From NCBI RefSeq assembly GCF_012726235.1, contig NZ_JAASAH010000010.1:1-64000 (forward strand): 64,000 bases of DNA. Reading direction: 5' to 3'. This stretch comes from Streptomyces sp. HNM0574. GTDB taxonomy: Bacteria > Actinomycetota > Actinomycetes > Streptomycetales > Streptomycetaceae. The translations under genes and the position numbers were made by a program. The stretch's first letter is position 1; every line of letters begins with the position of its first letter. Of the stretch, positions 27,908 through 37,002 are shown piece by piece. Below the pieces are notes generated by a model. It was given only the letters and a program-made list of their open reading frames with translations, searched no databases and was not told where the DNA came from.

Positions 27908-29530
27908 ATGAGTAGCCGATCCCTTCGTGTCAGGCCCGGTGTGGCTTCCGGGCGCCGGGTTTCCGCGTCGCGGCCCAAGGGCCGGGTGTCCGGGGTGCGG
28001 TCGCGGCGTCGTGGGGCTGCGCCGGCCTTCGGGCGTGAGTCCGGTGCGGGGGCGGGGCGGGCGCGTGTGCGGGGGCGGTCGCGGGGTGGTTCGCCGTTCC
28101 GGTTCGGGGGGCGGGCTCGGGCGCCGGTGGGTTCGTCGCACGGGGTGGGGGACGCGCGGTCGGCTTCCGGCTTGGTTTCCGGGGGAGTGGTCGAGGGGGT
28201 GGTGGTTCCGGGGCTTGCGGAGCGGGCCGCGGGGCTGTTCCGGCCGGTGGGTGCGGACGGACGGTTCGGGGCCGCTGGGCCTGCGTCGGGTTCGGGGGAC
28301 GGGGCTGGGGCTGTTTCGGGTGAGGGGTCCGGCCGCTTGCCAACTCGTGTTGTTCGTTCGGGGGTTGGGTCCGGCTCGGCGCTGGTTCCCGGGGCGGGCG
28401 GGGTGTCCGGTGCCGGTGGTGCGGTCCGGGATCTGCGTGATGGGGCTGAGCGGGGCGGGGTGATGCGGCGCGAGGAGGCTCTCGCCGTTGCCCGGGCTGC
28501 TGTTCGGCGGAGCCGTGCGCGGCGGGTTCGGCCTTGGGCGCGGGAGCTCGGGTCTGCTTCTGCGGGGTCCGGGGCCGGGCCGGCCGTCGGGGACGAGCCG
28601 GTGGCGTCTGGGGGTGAGGCGGGGAGAGGGCCCGTCGGCCGGACTGTGGCGGAGGCGTTTCCGGAGGGACGTGCTGAACGGTGGGGGCCGGGGGCTGAGG
28701 GGCGGAGTGTGCCCGACGGGGAGGGGTCCGCGTGGCCGACGTCCGTTGCTTCGGGGCCGGTCGAGGGCGAGGAGGCGGACGGCCGCCGGGCCCGTGGCGG
28801 TGCGAGGGGTTCGCGGTGGCGGGCTGCGTTGTGCGAGCGGTTGCCGCTGTGGGTTCAGGTGCGTTGCGGGATGGAGCTGCGTACGGTGCTGGCGCTGTCC
28901 GTCGTGCTTCTGGTCGCTCTCGGGCTGGCGGTGCAGCACTTCTGGTCCGGCCGTCCGCAGCCGGTACGCGCTCCCGTGCCCGATGCGGCGGACGCGCGGC
29001 CGGGCTCGGGCGGGCGGTCGTCCGGTGGGCCTGTTGCTCCCTCCCGTGCGGGGCCGCCGGATGCGGGCGGCGGGAAGCGGCTCGTGGTGGACGTCGCGGG
29101 GAAGGTGCGCAAGCCCGGTGTGTACCGGCTGCCCTCGGGGGCGCGGGTCGCGGACGCGTTGAAGAAGGCCGGGGGCGTCCGTCCCGGTACCGACCTCCAA
29201 GGGCTCAACCGGGCACGCCTGTTGACGGACGGTGAGCAGATCCTGGCGGGAGTCCCGGCAGCCCCGGGCCCCGGGGCCACGTCCACGGGCGGATCTCCGC
29301 CAGCAGGGGCGGGTGGGACGGCAGGCCCGGGCGGTGGGGCTCCGGTGAGCCTCAGTACGGCCACGGCCGAGCAGTTGGAGACGCTGCCGGGTGTGGGGCC
29401 CGCACTGGCGCGGGCGATCACCGAGTTCCGGGACAAGAACGGCGGGTTCAGCTCGGTCGATCAGCTGCGCGACGTGAACGGGATCGGCGAGCGCCGGTTC
29501 GCCGACCTTCAGCCGGTGGTCCGCCCGTGA
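27908..29530 (+). CDS. comEA: ComEA family helix-hairpin-helix DNA-binding protein with long N-terminal extension
   Basis: ComEA binds incoming DNA at the outer membrane face during uptake. The recognisable protein starts only near residue 310 of 540. A membrane helix comes first (LRTVLALSVVLLVALGLAVQHFW, about 320-342), then an SLBB-like domain (LVVDVAGKVRKPGVYRLPSGARVADALKKAGG). A Gly/Pro linker leads to two HhH motifs at the end (LETLPGVGPALARAITEFRDKNGGF, LRDVNGIGERRFADLQP). The first 310 residues are low-complexity Gly/Arg/Ser/Ala with unusually G-rich codons compared with the neighbours. comEC starts within its stop codon. Confidence 0.88.
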   Translation: MSSRSLRVRPGVASGRRVSASRPKGRVSGVRSRRRGAAPAFGRESGAGAGRARVRGRSRGGSPFRFGGRARAPVGSSHGVGDARSASGLVSGGVVEGVVVPGLAERAAGLFRPVGADGRFGAAGPASGSGDGAGAVSGEGSGRLPTRVVRSGVGSGSALVPGAGGVSGAGGAVRDLRDGAERGGVMRREEALAVARAAVRRSRARRVRPWARELGSASAGSGAGPAVGDEPVASGGEAGRGPVGRTVAEAFPEGRAERWGPGAEGRSVPDGEGSAWPTSVASGPVEGEEADGRRARGGARGSRWRAALCERLPLWVQVRCGMELRTVLALSVVLLVALGLAVQHFWSGRPQPVRAPVPDAADARPGSGGRSSGGPVAPSRAGPPDAGGGKRLVVDVAGKVRKPGVYRLPSGARVADALKKAGGVRPGTDLQGLNRARLLTDGEQILAGVPAAPGPGATSTGGSPPAGAGGTAGPGGGAPVSLSTATAEQLETLPGVGPALARAITEFRDKNGGFSSVDQLRDVNGIGERRFADLQPVVRP

Positions 29531-32490
29531 ACAACCGACGGGACGGGATGAGGCAGAGGCGCGTCAGGAACCGGGCAGAGGTGGGAAGCCCCGAGAGGGG
29601 AGGGGCGGCGAGGAGTCAGGAATTGGCCCGAACCCAGGGAGGGTTGAGCCCCCGGGAGCCGTCGCGAAACCCCGGGACAAGAACACCCGGCCCGAGCGAG
29701 ACCGCATCAACGGACGCGCAAGCAAGCCCCCGCCCGAACCGCCCCCGAAAGCAGCGACGCCCGTGGGGCCGTACCGGTGCGGGCAGCGGGCCGGGACGGC
29801 CGTCCGATCTGCGGCTGGTGGCCGTGGCGTTGAGCGCGTGGGGCGCGGCGGCGCTGGGACTGTGCGTGTCGGGGTGGGTGGCGGTCGCGGGTTCCGTGAG
29901 CTGTGGGTTGGCCGCTGCGGTGCTGGTCGTCCTCGTACGAGGGGCCGGCCACGGGTGGCGGTCGGGACGGCGGCCGTTGGCCGTCACCGCTGCGGCGGCG
30001 CTGTTGGCGGGGTCCTTCGCCGGTGGGGCGGCGGGGCTGCACGCGGCGGATGTGCGCCGTGGCCCGGTCCCGGAGCTGGCCGCGCGGGGCGCTTCGGTGA
30101 CGGTCGAGCTGACGGTGACCGGAGATCCGTTCCGTACGCGTGGCGCCGTGCACGGGTCCCAACAGACGCCCGGGGCCGTCATGTTCCGCGCGGAGGCGAC
30201 GCGCGTGACCGGACCGGGAGAAGGCGGGGGCCGCGTCACGCACCGTGTGCGGACCCCGGTACTGGTCGTCCGGCAGGAGACGGGGGACTCCGCGGCGTGG
30301 CGGGGGCTGCTGCCGTCCACGCGGCTGCGCGTCCGCGCCGAGCCGGCCCCGCCCGCAGGCGGGGGACCCGTACGGGACATCGCCGCGCTCCTCCGCGTAC
30401 GCGGCGAGGGCGCCCCGCACCTGGTGCGGGAACCGTCCGCCGCGCAGCGGACCGCGGGGAAACTCCGCGCGGGGCTGCGGGACGCGTCCGACGGGCTGGG
30501 CCGGGACGAACGCGGCCTGCTCCCCGGGCTCGTCGTCGGCGACACCTCCCGCGTCCCCGCCGACCTCGAAGCGGCCTTCCGGGCCACCGACATGACGCAC
30601 CTGCTCGCCGTCAGCGGCTCCAACCTGATGATTCTGCTGGTGCTGCTGATCGGCCCGCCCGGCAGGGCACAGCTCGTCGAACGGCGCGGCCTCGCGCCCA
30701 GGCTGGGGCTCTCGCTGCGGACCACGGCCGTGCTGGCCGCGCTGCTCACGCTGGGCTTCGTGCTGGTCTGCCGCCCGGACGCGAGCGTGCTGCGGGCCGC
30801 CGCCTGCGGCCTGGTCACGGTCCTCGCCATCGCCACCGGGAGACGGCGTTCCCTGCTGCCCGCGCTGGCGGCGGCCGTCCTCGCCCTCGTCCTGTACGAC
30901 CCGTGGCTCGCCGCCGACTTCGGGTTCCTGCTGTCCGTGCTCGCCACCGGATCGCTGCTGACGCTCGCTCCCCGCTGGAGCCGTACGCTGCGGCGCCGCG
31001 GCGTGCCCGGGCGGCTCGCCGAACTGCTGGCGGCGGCCGCCGCGGCGCAGGCGGTGTGCGCGCCGGTGGTCGCGGTCCTCGCGGCACACGTGAGCCTGGT
31101 CGCCGTCCCGTGCAACCTGCTCGCCGAACTCGTGGTCGCCCCGGCGACGGTGCTCGGCTTCGCCGCGCTCGCCGTCGCGCCGCTGGCCGCCGCGCCCGCC
31201 GAGTGGCTTGCCCGGCTGGCGAGTTGGCCGGTCAGCGGCGTCGCGGGCATCGCCCGCACGGGCGCGGCCCTCCCCGGATCGGAGGTCGCCTGGCCGGGGA
31301 GCTGGACGGGGGCACTGCTGCTCGCCCTGCTCACCGCGCTCACGCTGTACCTGGCCGTACGGGTGCGCCTGCTGTGCCACCCGTGGTGGTGCGCGCTGTG
31401 CGCCTCGCTGCTGCTCGTGGCACTGGCGCGGCCCGTGCCACTGGTACGCCCGCTGACGGGGTGGCCGCCTGCCGGGTGGCGGGCCGTCGTCTGCGACGTG
31501 GGCCAGGGGGACGCGACGGTGCTGGCCACCGGGCGCAAGGGCGAGGCGGTCGTCGTCGACGCGGGACCGGAACCGGAGGCCGTGGACGGGTGCCTGCGGA
31601 GACTGGGCGTCACCGCCGTGCCGGTGCTGGTGCTCACCCACTTCCACGCGGACCATGTGACGGGCCTGCCAGGGGTGTTGAAGGGCCGTACGGTCGCGGA
31701 GGTACGGACGACGACGCTCGACGAACCGCCGGGGCAGGCGGAGTTCGTCCGCCGGACCGCACGGGCCGCCGGCGTACCGGTGGCCGAAGCGGTCGCGGGG
31801 GAGCGGCAGCGCAGCGGCGGACTGTCCTGGGAGGTGCTGTGGCCCCCGGCCCCGGACGGCGCACCGGTCCCGCCGTCCGGGGCGAACGACGCGAGCGTGA
31901 CCCTCCTGGTCCGCAGCTCGGGACTGAGCCTGTTCCTGCCCGGCGACCTCGAACCGGAGTCGCAGCGCCGCCTGTTGACGGCGTACCCGGAGCTGCCGCG
32001 GGTGGACGTACTGAAGGTCGCACACCACGGCTCGGCGTACCAGTACCCGCGCCTGCTCCGGCAGTTGCGGCCCCGGGTCGCGCTGATCTCGTCCGGCGCC
32101 GGCAACCCGTACGGCCACCCGGCCCCGCGCACGGTCACGGCGTTCCGCGACGCGGGCGCCGCCGTCGCACGGACGGACCGGCAGGGCGCGCTCGCCGTCG
32201 TACCGGGACGCGGCGCGGCGCGCCCCTCCGGCCCGGGAGAACCGGACGACGCCCCGGCCGCCGTCGTGGCGGAACGCGGGACGTCGTCGGGGGCGAGACG
32301 GCCGGCCCGGAGGGTCGGGCCGGGAGTGCGGCTCAGGGGGAGATTTCCTCCAGCGGGCGGTTCGCGGTCTCCACGGCGAAGAGTGCGGCCACCACCGAGC
32401 CGGCCAGGGCGACCCCGCTCAGCATCGCGAAGACCCACGGGATGCTGCCGCTCGCGTAGACCATGCCGACGAACAGGGGGCCGAGGATGA
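29527..32490 (+). CDS. comEC: ComEC/Rec2-type DNA channel protein
   Basis: ComEC forms the inner-membrane channel for single-stranded DNA uptake. The 987-residue reading frame starts with GTG overlapping the comEA stop. After a basic N-terminus there are membrane segments, an OB-like region, the Competence domain (TDMTHLLAVSGSNLMILLVLLIGP) and more membrane helices. A metallo-beta-lactamase domain follows from about 650 (DVGQGDATVLATG, VLTHFHADHVTGLPG, VLKVAHHGSAYQYP). The last roughly 55 residues are Arg/Pro/Ser-rich and run antisense through the end of the MFS gene for 158 bases. This looks like read-through after loss of the original stop. Confidence 0.9.
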   Translation: MNNRRDGMRQRRVRNRAEVGSPERGGAARSQELARTQGGLSPREPSRNPGTRTPGPSETASTDAQASPRPNRPRKQRRPWGRTGAGSGPGRPSDLRLVAVALSAWGAAALGLCVSGWVAVAGSVSCGLAAAVLVVLVRGAGHGWRSGRRPLAVTAAAALLAGSFAGGAAGLHAADVRRGPVPELAARGASVTVELTVTGDPFRTRGAVHGSQQTPGAVMFRAEATRVTGPGEGGGRVTHRVRTPVLVVRQETGDSAAWRGLLPSTRLRVRAEPAPPAGGGPVRDIAALLRVRGEGAPHLVREPSAAQRTAGKLRAGLRDASDGLGRDERGLLPGLVVGDTSRVPADLEAAFRATDMTHLLAVSGSNLMILLVLLIGPPGRAQLVERRGLAPRLGLSLRTTAVLAALLTLGFVLVCRPDASVLRAAACGLVTVLAIATGRRRSLLPALAAAVLALVLYDPWLAADFGFLLSVLATGSLLTLAPRWSRTLRRRGVPGRLAELLAAAAAAQAVCAPVVAVLAAHVSLVAVPCNLLAELVVAPATVLGFAALAVAPLAAAPAEWLARLASWPVSGVAGIARTGAALPGSEVAWPGSWTGALLLALLTALTLYLAVRVRLLCHPWWCALCASLLLVALARPVPLVRPLTGWPPAGWRAVVCDVGQGDATVLATGRKGEAVVVDAGPEPEAVDGCLRRLGVTAVPVLVLTHFHADHVTGLPGVLKGRTVAEVRTTTLDEPPGQAEFVRRTARAAGVPVAEAVAGERQRSGGLSWEVLWPPAPDGAPVPPSGANDASVTLLVRSSGLSLFLPGDLEPESQRRLLTAYPELPRVDVLKVAHHGSAYQYPRLLRQLRPRVALISSGAGNPYGHPAPRTVTAFRDAGAAVARTDRQGALAVVPGRGAARPSGPGEPDDAPAAVVAERGTSSGARRPARRVGPGVRLRGRFPPAGGSRSPRRRVRPPPSRPGRPRSASRRPTGCCRSRRPCRRTGGRG

Positions 32491-33778
32491 TGCCGAGCCG
32501 GTTCAGGGCACCGCCGATGCTGCTGCCCAGCGCCCGGCTCCGGGTGGGGTACAGCTCGGGTGTGTACAGGTACAGGCAGATGTTGGCGCCGAAGTTGAAC
32601 ATGGCGGCCAGCGAGCTCCACACCAGTACCTGCACGGGGGTGTTGGCGCCGAGGAGGGCCAGCGTCACCAGCATCGCGGCGGCGCCGCCGAGGAAGACGG
32701 ACACGGTGGCGCGGCGCCCGAGCCGGTCCACCGTCAGCGCGACGATCACGCAGCCGACGAGTCCGGCACTGGAGGTGACGGTCGAGTACAGCAGGGCGTC
32801 GGAGAGGGACAGCTTGTAGTGGTTCTCGTAGATGGTCGGCAGCCAGGAGGTGATGCCGTAGTTCACGAAATAGCCGGTGAACCACAGGGCGCAGACCATC
32901 AGCGTGCGCCGCCGGTAGCGGCCGGTGAACAGGGCGCGCAGCCCGGTGGCGGCCAGTTCGGCCTCCGTGGCCGGCGAGGACGCCTTGGGTGGTGCCGACT
33001 CGTCGCGGGCCTGCTCGGGAACGTGCGGGGTGGCCGGTGCCGCAGGGGGTGGCACCGGGGGAAGGGGGCGGCCGGTGCTGCGCTCGACCTTGGCCTCGAT
33101 GTCGGCCATGACGGCGGCGGCTTCCGTCTCCCGGCCGTGTTCGGCGAGCCAGCGGGGTGACTCGGGGACGGTGCGCTGCACGAGGTAGCACAGCAGGCCG
33201 GGCACGGCGGCGATGACGAACATCCAGCGCCAGCCCAGCGCGGGCACGACCCAGGCCGCGACGACGGCCCCGACGGTGAGGCCGGCGGGGAAGACGAGCT
33301 CGTAGAGGAGGACGAAGCGCCCGCGTTTGAAGCTGCGGGTGATCTCGCTGATGAACGTGGCGGCGACGGGCACTTCACCGCCGATCGCCAGGCCCTGCAC
33401 GAAACGCAGCGCCATGAACGGTGTGACGGTTTCGCAGGCGGCGAGGGCGAGGCTGGAGAGTCCGGAAATGCCCACGCACAGCGCGATGACCTTGACCCGG
33501 CCGATCCGGTCGGCGAGCCGCCCGGAGAGGAGGGCGCCCACGAGCATGCCGAGGGAGCCGATGGTGAGGACTGTCGTGGTGTCCGTGTCGGACAGGTGCC
33601 ATTCCTGGCGCAGTTCGGGCAGCGCGTAGGCGATCAGGAGCTGGTCGAAGGCTTCGAAGAAGGTCACGACGCCGACGACGAGACGCACGGTGACATGCCA
33701 GCGGGAGACCGGCAGCCGCTCGAATCTGGCGGCGATATCGGCCCGGGCGGCATGGCCCGGGGAGGTGTCGACAGTCAT
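32333..33778 (-). CDS. MFS transporter of the aromatic-acid/sugar porter type
   Basis: A 481-residue, twelve-helix major facilitator. Loop motifs such as GRLADRIGRVKV, PESPRWLAEHG and ELYPTRSRALGSS, and FFEAFDQLLIAYALPEL in helix 1, place it among metabolite:proton symporters that include aromatic-acid importers. The cytoplasmic loop after helix 6 is long and Pro/Ala-rich. The ATG at 33778 has GGAGG 8 bases upstream. It is divergent from the catabolic operon and shares its upstream region, so uptake of the pathway substrate is the likely role. Its 3' end overlaps comEC on the other strand. Confidence 0.88.
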   Translation of the reverse strand: MTVDTSPGHAARADIAARFERLPVSRWHVTVRLVVGVVTFFEAFDQLLIAYALPELRQEWHLSDTDTTTVLTIGSLGMLVGALLSGRLADRIGRVKVIALCVGISGLSSLALAACETVTPFMALRFVQGLAIGGEVPVAATFISEITRSFKRGRFVLLYELVFPAGLTVGAVVAAWVVPALGWRWMFVIAAVPGLLCYLVQRTVPESPRWLAEHGRETEAAAVMADIEAKVERSTGRPLPPVPPPAAPATPHVPEQARDESAPPKASSPATEAELAATGLRALFTGRYRRRTLMVCALWFTGYFVNYGITSWLPTIYENHYKLSLSDALLYSTVTSSAGLVGCVIVALTVDRLGRRATVSVFLGGAAAMLVTLALLGANTPVQVLVWSSLAAMFNFGANICLYLYTPELYPTRSRALGSSIGGALNRLGIILGPLFVGMVYASGSIPWVFAMLSGVALAGSVVAALFAVETANRPLEEISP

Positions 33779-34113
33779 CCAGGTGTCCTCCGGCTCCACG
33801 CCGGGCGGGCGCGGGGCGGGTTCGGGGCAGGTCGGGGGTGGGTGGAGTGGGGCGGGTGGGGAGGGGGGAGGGCCCCCGGGGGGGAAGGGGGGAGAGGGAA
33901 AAACGCAGAAAGCGCAACGCTCGGAGCGAGGCGGTAGGTACGGCGAAGCCGATTTCGTGCTGAAGGGGGTGCTGCGGAACGTGCGGGTTTGCTGAACGTG
34001 GCCGCCCCGGGCGGTTGGCGTCCCGGGGTGCCGCGGCGCGCGGGGCGGGCAGGGGAGGGCGTGGAGCGGACCGTGGGGGAGGTGGCTCCGGAGTGTGCGT
34101 AAGGGCCAAGTGT

Positions 34114-34126
34114 CTTAGCGCTTAAG
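34114..34126 (-). promoter_or_regulatory. Candidate MarR operator A (transporter side)
   Basis: Read towards the transporter it is CTTAAGCGCTAAG, matching sites B and C (consensus CTTMAGNNCTWAG). TAAGAC overlaps its right half where a -10 would lie, though no clear -35 was seen. Confidence 0.5.
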
Positions 34127-34350
34127 TTCTATCGACTGCGGGGTGGTCCCCGTCAAGAGGTGGAGCGCAGGAACTCCACGCGGGGGTGCCGCGCGGGAAG
34201 TACGTGCGAACCGGACGACGGGCCCGCGCCCGAGGCCGCCCCGGGCCCGCGAGGTCCCGGATCCGGAGCCCCCGTCCCGCCGGGGAATCCCCGCAACCCC
34301 CGTGCCCCCGCGCGGCTTTCACCCCCGATCACTTCCCTCGCCCAGGGGTC

Positions 34351-34379
34351 TTGCGGAGAAAAACTTAAGCCCTTAGATT
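34351..34379 (+). promoter_or_regulatory. Promoter of the catabolic operon with overlapping operator B
   Basis: TTGCGG (34351-34356) and TAGATT (34374-34379) are spaced by 17 bases. The near-palindrome CTTAAGCCCTTAG (34364-34376) covers the spacer and the start of the -10, so a bound repressor would block RNA polymerase. The start point would be near 34386. Confidence 0.65.
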
Positions 34380-34421
34380 TTTGCCACTTGCTCAAGCCGG
34401 CAACCGGACGGAGGTCCTCGG

Positions 34422-35909
34422 ATGCTTCAACTCCCCCTCGACGAGGCGCTGATCGCGGGTGAGTGGCGGCGCGGGGCGGGCCCGGCGGCCGACACCGTCG
34501 ACCCGGCGACGGGCCATACGCTGACCACCGTTCACGCCGTCACGGCCGACGAGGTCGACGAGGCCGCCGAACGCGCCTCCCGCGCCGCCGCCGACCCGGC
34601 CTGGCGCGAACTGCCCGCCCACCGGCGGGCCCGGCTGCTCCACCGCGTCGCCGAACTGATCGAGACGGAAGCCGAGAACCTGTCGGCCCTCCAGACCGCC
34701 GACACCGGCAAGTGCCGCACCGAGACGCTCGCCCTCGTGCACAGCGCCGCGGGCACCTTCCGGTACACCGCCGCCGCGCTGGAGACGGCGGAGGAGACGG
34801 TCACCCCGTCGCGGGGCGCGTACGTGACGATGAGCGTGTACGAGCCCGTCGGCGTCGTCGGGGCCATCACGCCCTGGAACTCGCCGATCGCCAGCGACGC
34901 GCAGAAGATCGCGCCGGCCCTCGCCGCGGGCAACGCCGTCCTGCTCAAGCCCGCCGAGTGGACACCGCTGGTCGCGCTCGCGCTCGGCCGGCTGGTGAGC
35001 CGGGCCCTCGCGGAGGCGGGGCTCCCGGCGGGGCTGCTCTCGGTGCTGCCCGGCGCGGGCTCCGTCGTCGGGGACGCGATCGTGCGGCATCCGCGGGTCG
35101 GCAAGGTCACGTTCACCGGCGGCACCGCCACCGGGCGGACCATCGGCCGGGCCGCGGCGGAGAAGATCATGCCGGTCTCGCTGGAGCTGGGCGGCAAGTC
35201 GCCGACCGTCGTCTTCGAGGACGCCGACGTCGAACAGGCCCTGGCCGGCGTGCTGTTCGGGATCTTCTCCTCCAGCGGCCAGTCCTGCATCGCGGGCTCG
35301 CGCCTGTTCGTCGCGCGCTCCCGGTACGAGGAGTTCCTCGGCGAACTCGTCGCCCGTACCCGCAAGCTGCGGATCGGCCCCGGGACGGACCCGCACACGC
35401 AGGTCGCGCCGCTGGTCCACCACCGCCACCGGGACGCGGTCGCCGCCTACGTGGACCTCGCCAGGAGCGAGGGCGCGCGGGTGCGGTGCGGCGGCGCGGC
35501 GCCGGAGGGCGAGGAGTACCGGGACGGCGCGTACTACCTGCCGACCGTCCTGGACGGGCTGCCCGGTTCGGCCCGCGTCTGCCGCGAGGAGATCTTCGGC
35601 CCCGTCCTCGTCGCGCTGCCCTTCGACGACGAGGACGATCTCGTCGCCCAGGCCAACGACAGCGTGTACGGGCTCGCCTGCGGGATCTGGACCCGGGACC
35701 ACCGCAGGGCCTGGCGGTTCGCCCGCCGCGTCGAGGCGGGCACCGTCTGGATCAACACCTACAAGCAGTTCAGCATCGCCACGCCCTTCGGCGGGATGAA
35801 GGACAGCGGCCTCGGCCGGGAGAAGGGGCGCGACGCGATCCGCGGCTACCAGCGCCAGAAGTCCCTCTACTGGGGCACCGACGACAGCCCCCTGCCCTGG
35901 GCCGGCTGA
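34422..35909 (+). CDS. NAD(P)-dependent aldehyde dehydrogenase
   Basis: A 495-residue ALDH-superfamily enzyme oxidising an aldehyde to a carboxylate. Features are VVGAITPWNSPIASDAQKIAPALAAGN, KVTFTGG, the general-base glutamate E255 in LELGGKSP and the catalytic cysteine C289 in GQSCIAGSR, then EEIFGPVL and PFGGMKDSGLGREKG. The overall pattern is like the semialdehyde and benzaldehyde dehydrogenases of aromatic pathways. It is the first gene of the operon; GGAGG lies 7 bases before the ATG. It could act on a ring-cleavage semialdehyde or on an aldehyde released by the ThDP enzyme encoded downstream. Confidence 0.9.
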   Translation: MLQLPLDEALIAGEWRRGAGPAADTVDPATGHTLTTVHAVTADEVDEAAERASRAAADPAWRELPAHRRARLLHRVAELIETEAENLSALQTADTGKCRTETLALVHSAAGTFRYTAAALETAEETVTPSRGAYVTMSVYEPVGVVGAITPWNSPIASDAQKIAPALAAGNAVLLKPAEWTPLVALALGRLVSRALAEAGLPAGLLSVLPGAGSVVGDAIVRHPRVGKVTFTGGTATGRTIGRAAAEKIMPVSLELGGKSPTVVFEDADVEQALAGVLFGIFSSSGQSCIAGSRLFVARSRYEEFLGELVARTRKLRIGPGTDPHTQVAPLVHHRHRDAVAAYVDLARSEGARVRCGGAAPEGEEYRDGAYYLPTVLDGLPGSARVCREEIFGPVLVALPFDDEDDLVAQANDSVYGLACGIWTRDHRRAWRFARRVEAGTVWINTYKQFSIATPFGGMKDSGLGREKGRDAIRGYQRQKSLYWGTDDSPLPWAG

Positions 35910-35994
35910 CCCGCCCGCCGGACCGTACGCACGAGATCGCCGGGGAACCCCGGCCACCCCATCCGCCCACGCAGCGAGGAAGCTGGAGCATCCG

Positions 35995-37002
35995 ATGCCG
36001 ACGAACGCCGTCGCCCCGCACCACCAGGCGGGCCCCGTGGCCCGGCTGCGCGCCCTGCGGTCCGTCGAACTCCGTACCCCCGAACTCACCCGCGCGGCCG
36101 ACTTCTACGCCGAGGTCTGGGGCCTCGAAGTCGTCGAACGGGACACGCACGGCAGCTGGTTGCGCGGTACGGGCGAGGAGCACCACGTGCTGTCCCTGAG
36201 CCGGGCCGAGCGGAACGGGCTCGGCCGGATCAGCTTCGCCGTCGGCACCCCGGCGGAGATCGACCAGGCGGCCGGGGCGCTGCTCGCGCGGGGCATCGAG
36301 CCCGTCGCGGGGCCGGGCCCGCTGGACCAGGTCGGCGGCGGGTACGGGCTCCGCTTCACCGACCCCGAGGGCCGGCTGATCGAGCTGAGCGCCCAGGTGG
36401 AGGCGGTGCCGCCGCGCGGCCGGGACGCGGCCGTGCCCGTGGGCGTCACGCACGCCGTCCTCAACACCACCGACATCGACGCGCTGGTGGCCTTCTACTG
36501 CGAGGTGCTGGGCCTGCGGGTCTCCGACTGGTCCGAGCACCAGATGGCCTTCCTGCGCTGCAACGCCGACCACCACTGCATCGCCTTCAACCAGGCGGAG
36601 TGGGCCTCGCTGAACCACGTCGCGTACGAGATGACCTCCGTGGACCACTTCATGCGGGGGCTCGGCAGGCTCCGGCACCACGGCGTCGTCCCGCAGTGGG
36701 GGCCCGGCAGGCACGGGCCCGGCAACAACACCTTCTCGTACTTCACCGACCCGGCGGGGCTGGTGTGCGAGTACACCTCCGAGGTCGCGCAGATCGTCGA
36801 GGACCAGTGGATCGCCCGCGTGTGGCGCCGTGTTCCCGAGCTGTCCGACCTGTGGGGGACGGCGGGCCCGCCCTCGCAGACCATCCGCTGCCACATGGCG
36901 GGCGAACCGGACCCGGGCCCGCTGGCAGCCGGAGCCCCGGACGCATCCCCGCAGGAAGCCGTGCAGGCGACGAAACCGCAGCCCGAGGAGGCAGCACGAT
37001 GA
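35995..37002 (+). CDS. Type I extradiol (VOC) ring-cleavage dioxygenase
   Basis: A 335-residue two-domain vicinal-oxygen-chelate protein. The N-terminal domain (about 18-130) is the usual non-metal half. The C-terminal half supplies the expected 2-His-1-Glu iron site: H153 (GVTHAVLNTTD), H208 (LNHVAYEMTS) and E259 (VCEYTSE). These fit catechol 2,3-dioxygenase and 2,3-dihydroxybiphenyl dioxygenase relatives, which open a catechol next to the hydroxyls using O2. The last 50 residues are an Ala/Pro-rich tail. GGAG precedes the ATG by 6 bases, and the next gene starts within its stop. It is the clearest pointer to aromatic-ring cleavage in the cluster. Confidence 0.87.
   Translation: MPTNAVAPHHQAGPVARLRALRSVELRTPELTRAADFYAEVWGLEVVERDTHGSWLRGTGEEHHVLSLSRAERNGLGRISFAVGTPAEIDQAAGALLARGIEPVAGPGPLDQVGGGYGLRFTDPEGRLIELSAQVEAVPPRGRDAAVPVGVTHAVLNTTDIDALVAFYCEVLGLRVSDWSEHQMAFLRCNADHHCIAFNQAEWASLNHVAYEMTSVDHFMRGLGRLRHHGVVPQWGPGRHGPGNNTFSYFTDPAGLVCEYTSEVAQIVEDQWIARVWRRVPELSDLWGTAGPPSQTIRCHMAGEPDPGPLAAGAPDASPQEAVQATKPQPEEAAR

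Larger units (their letters stand above)
33779..34421. other. Divergent control region of the catabolic island
   Basis: These 643 bases lie between the transporter and the aldehyde dehydrogenase. They contain two copies of a 13-base near-palindrome (34114-34126 and 34364-34376) in opposite orientations and a good promoter at 34351-34379. The transporter side includes a stretch of about 330 bases that would be its mRNA leader. No gene was recognised. Confidence 0.6.
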
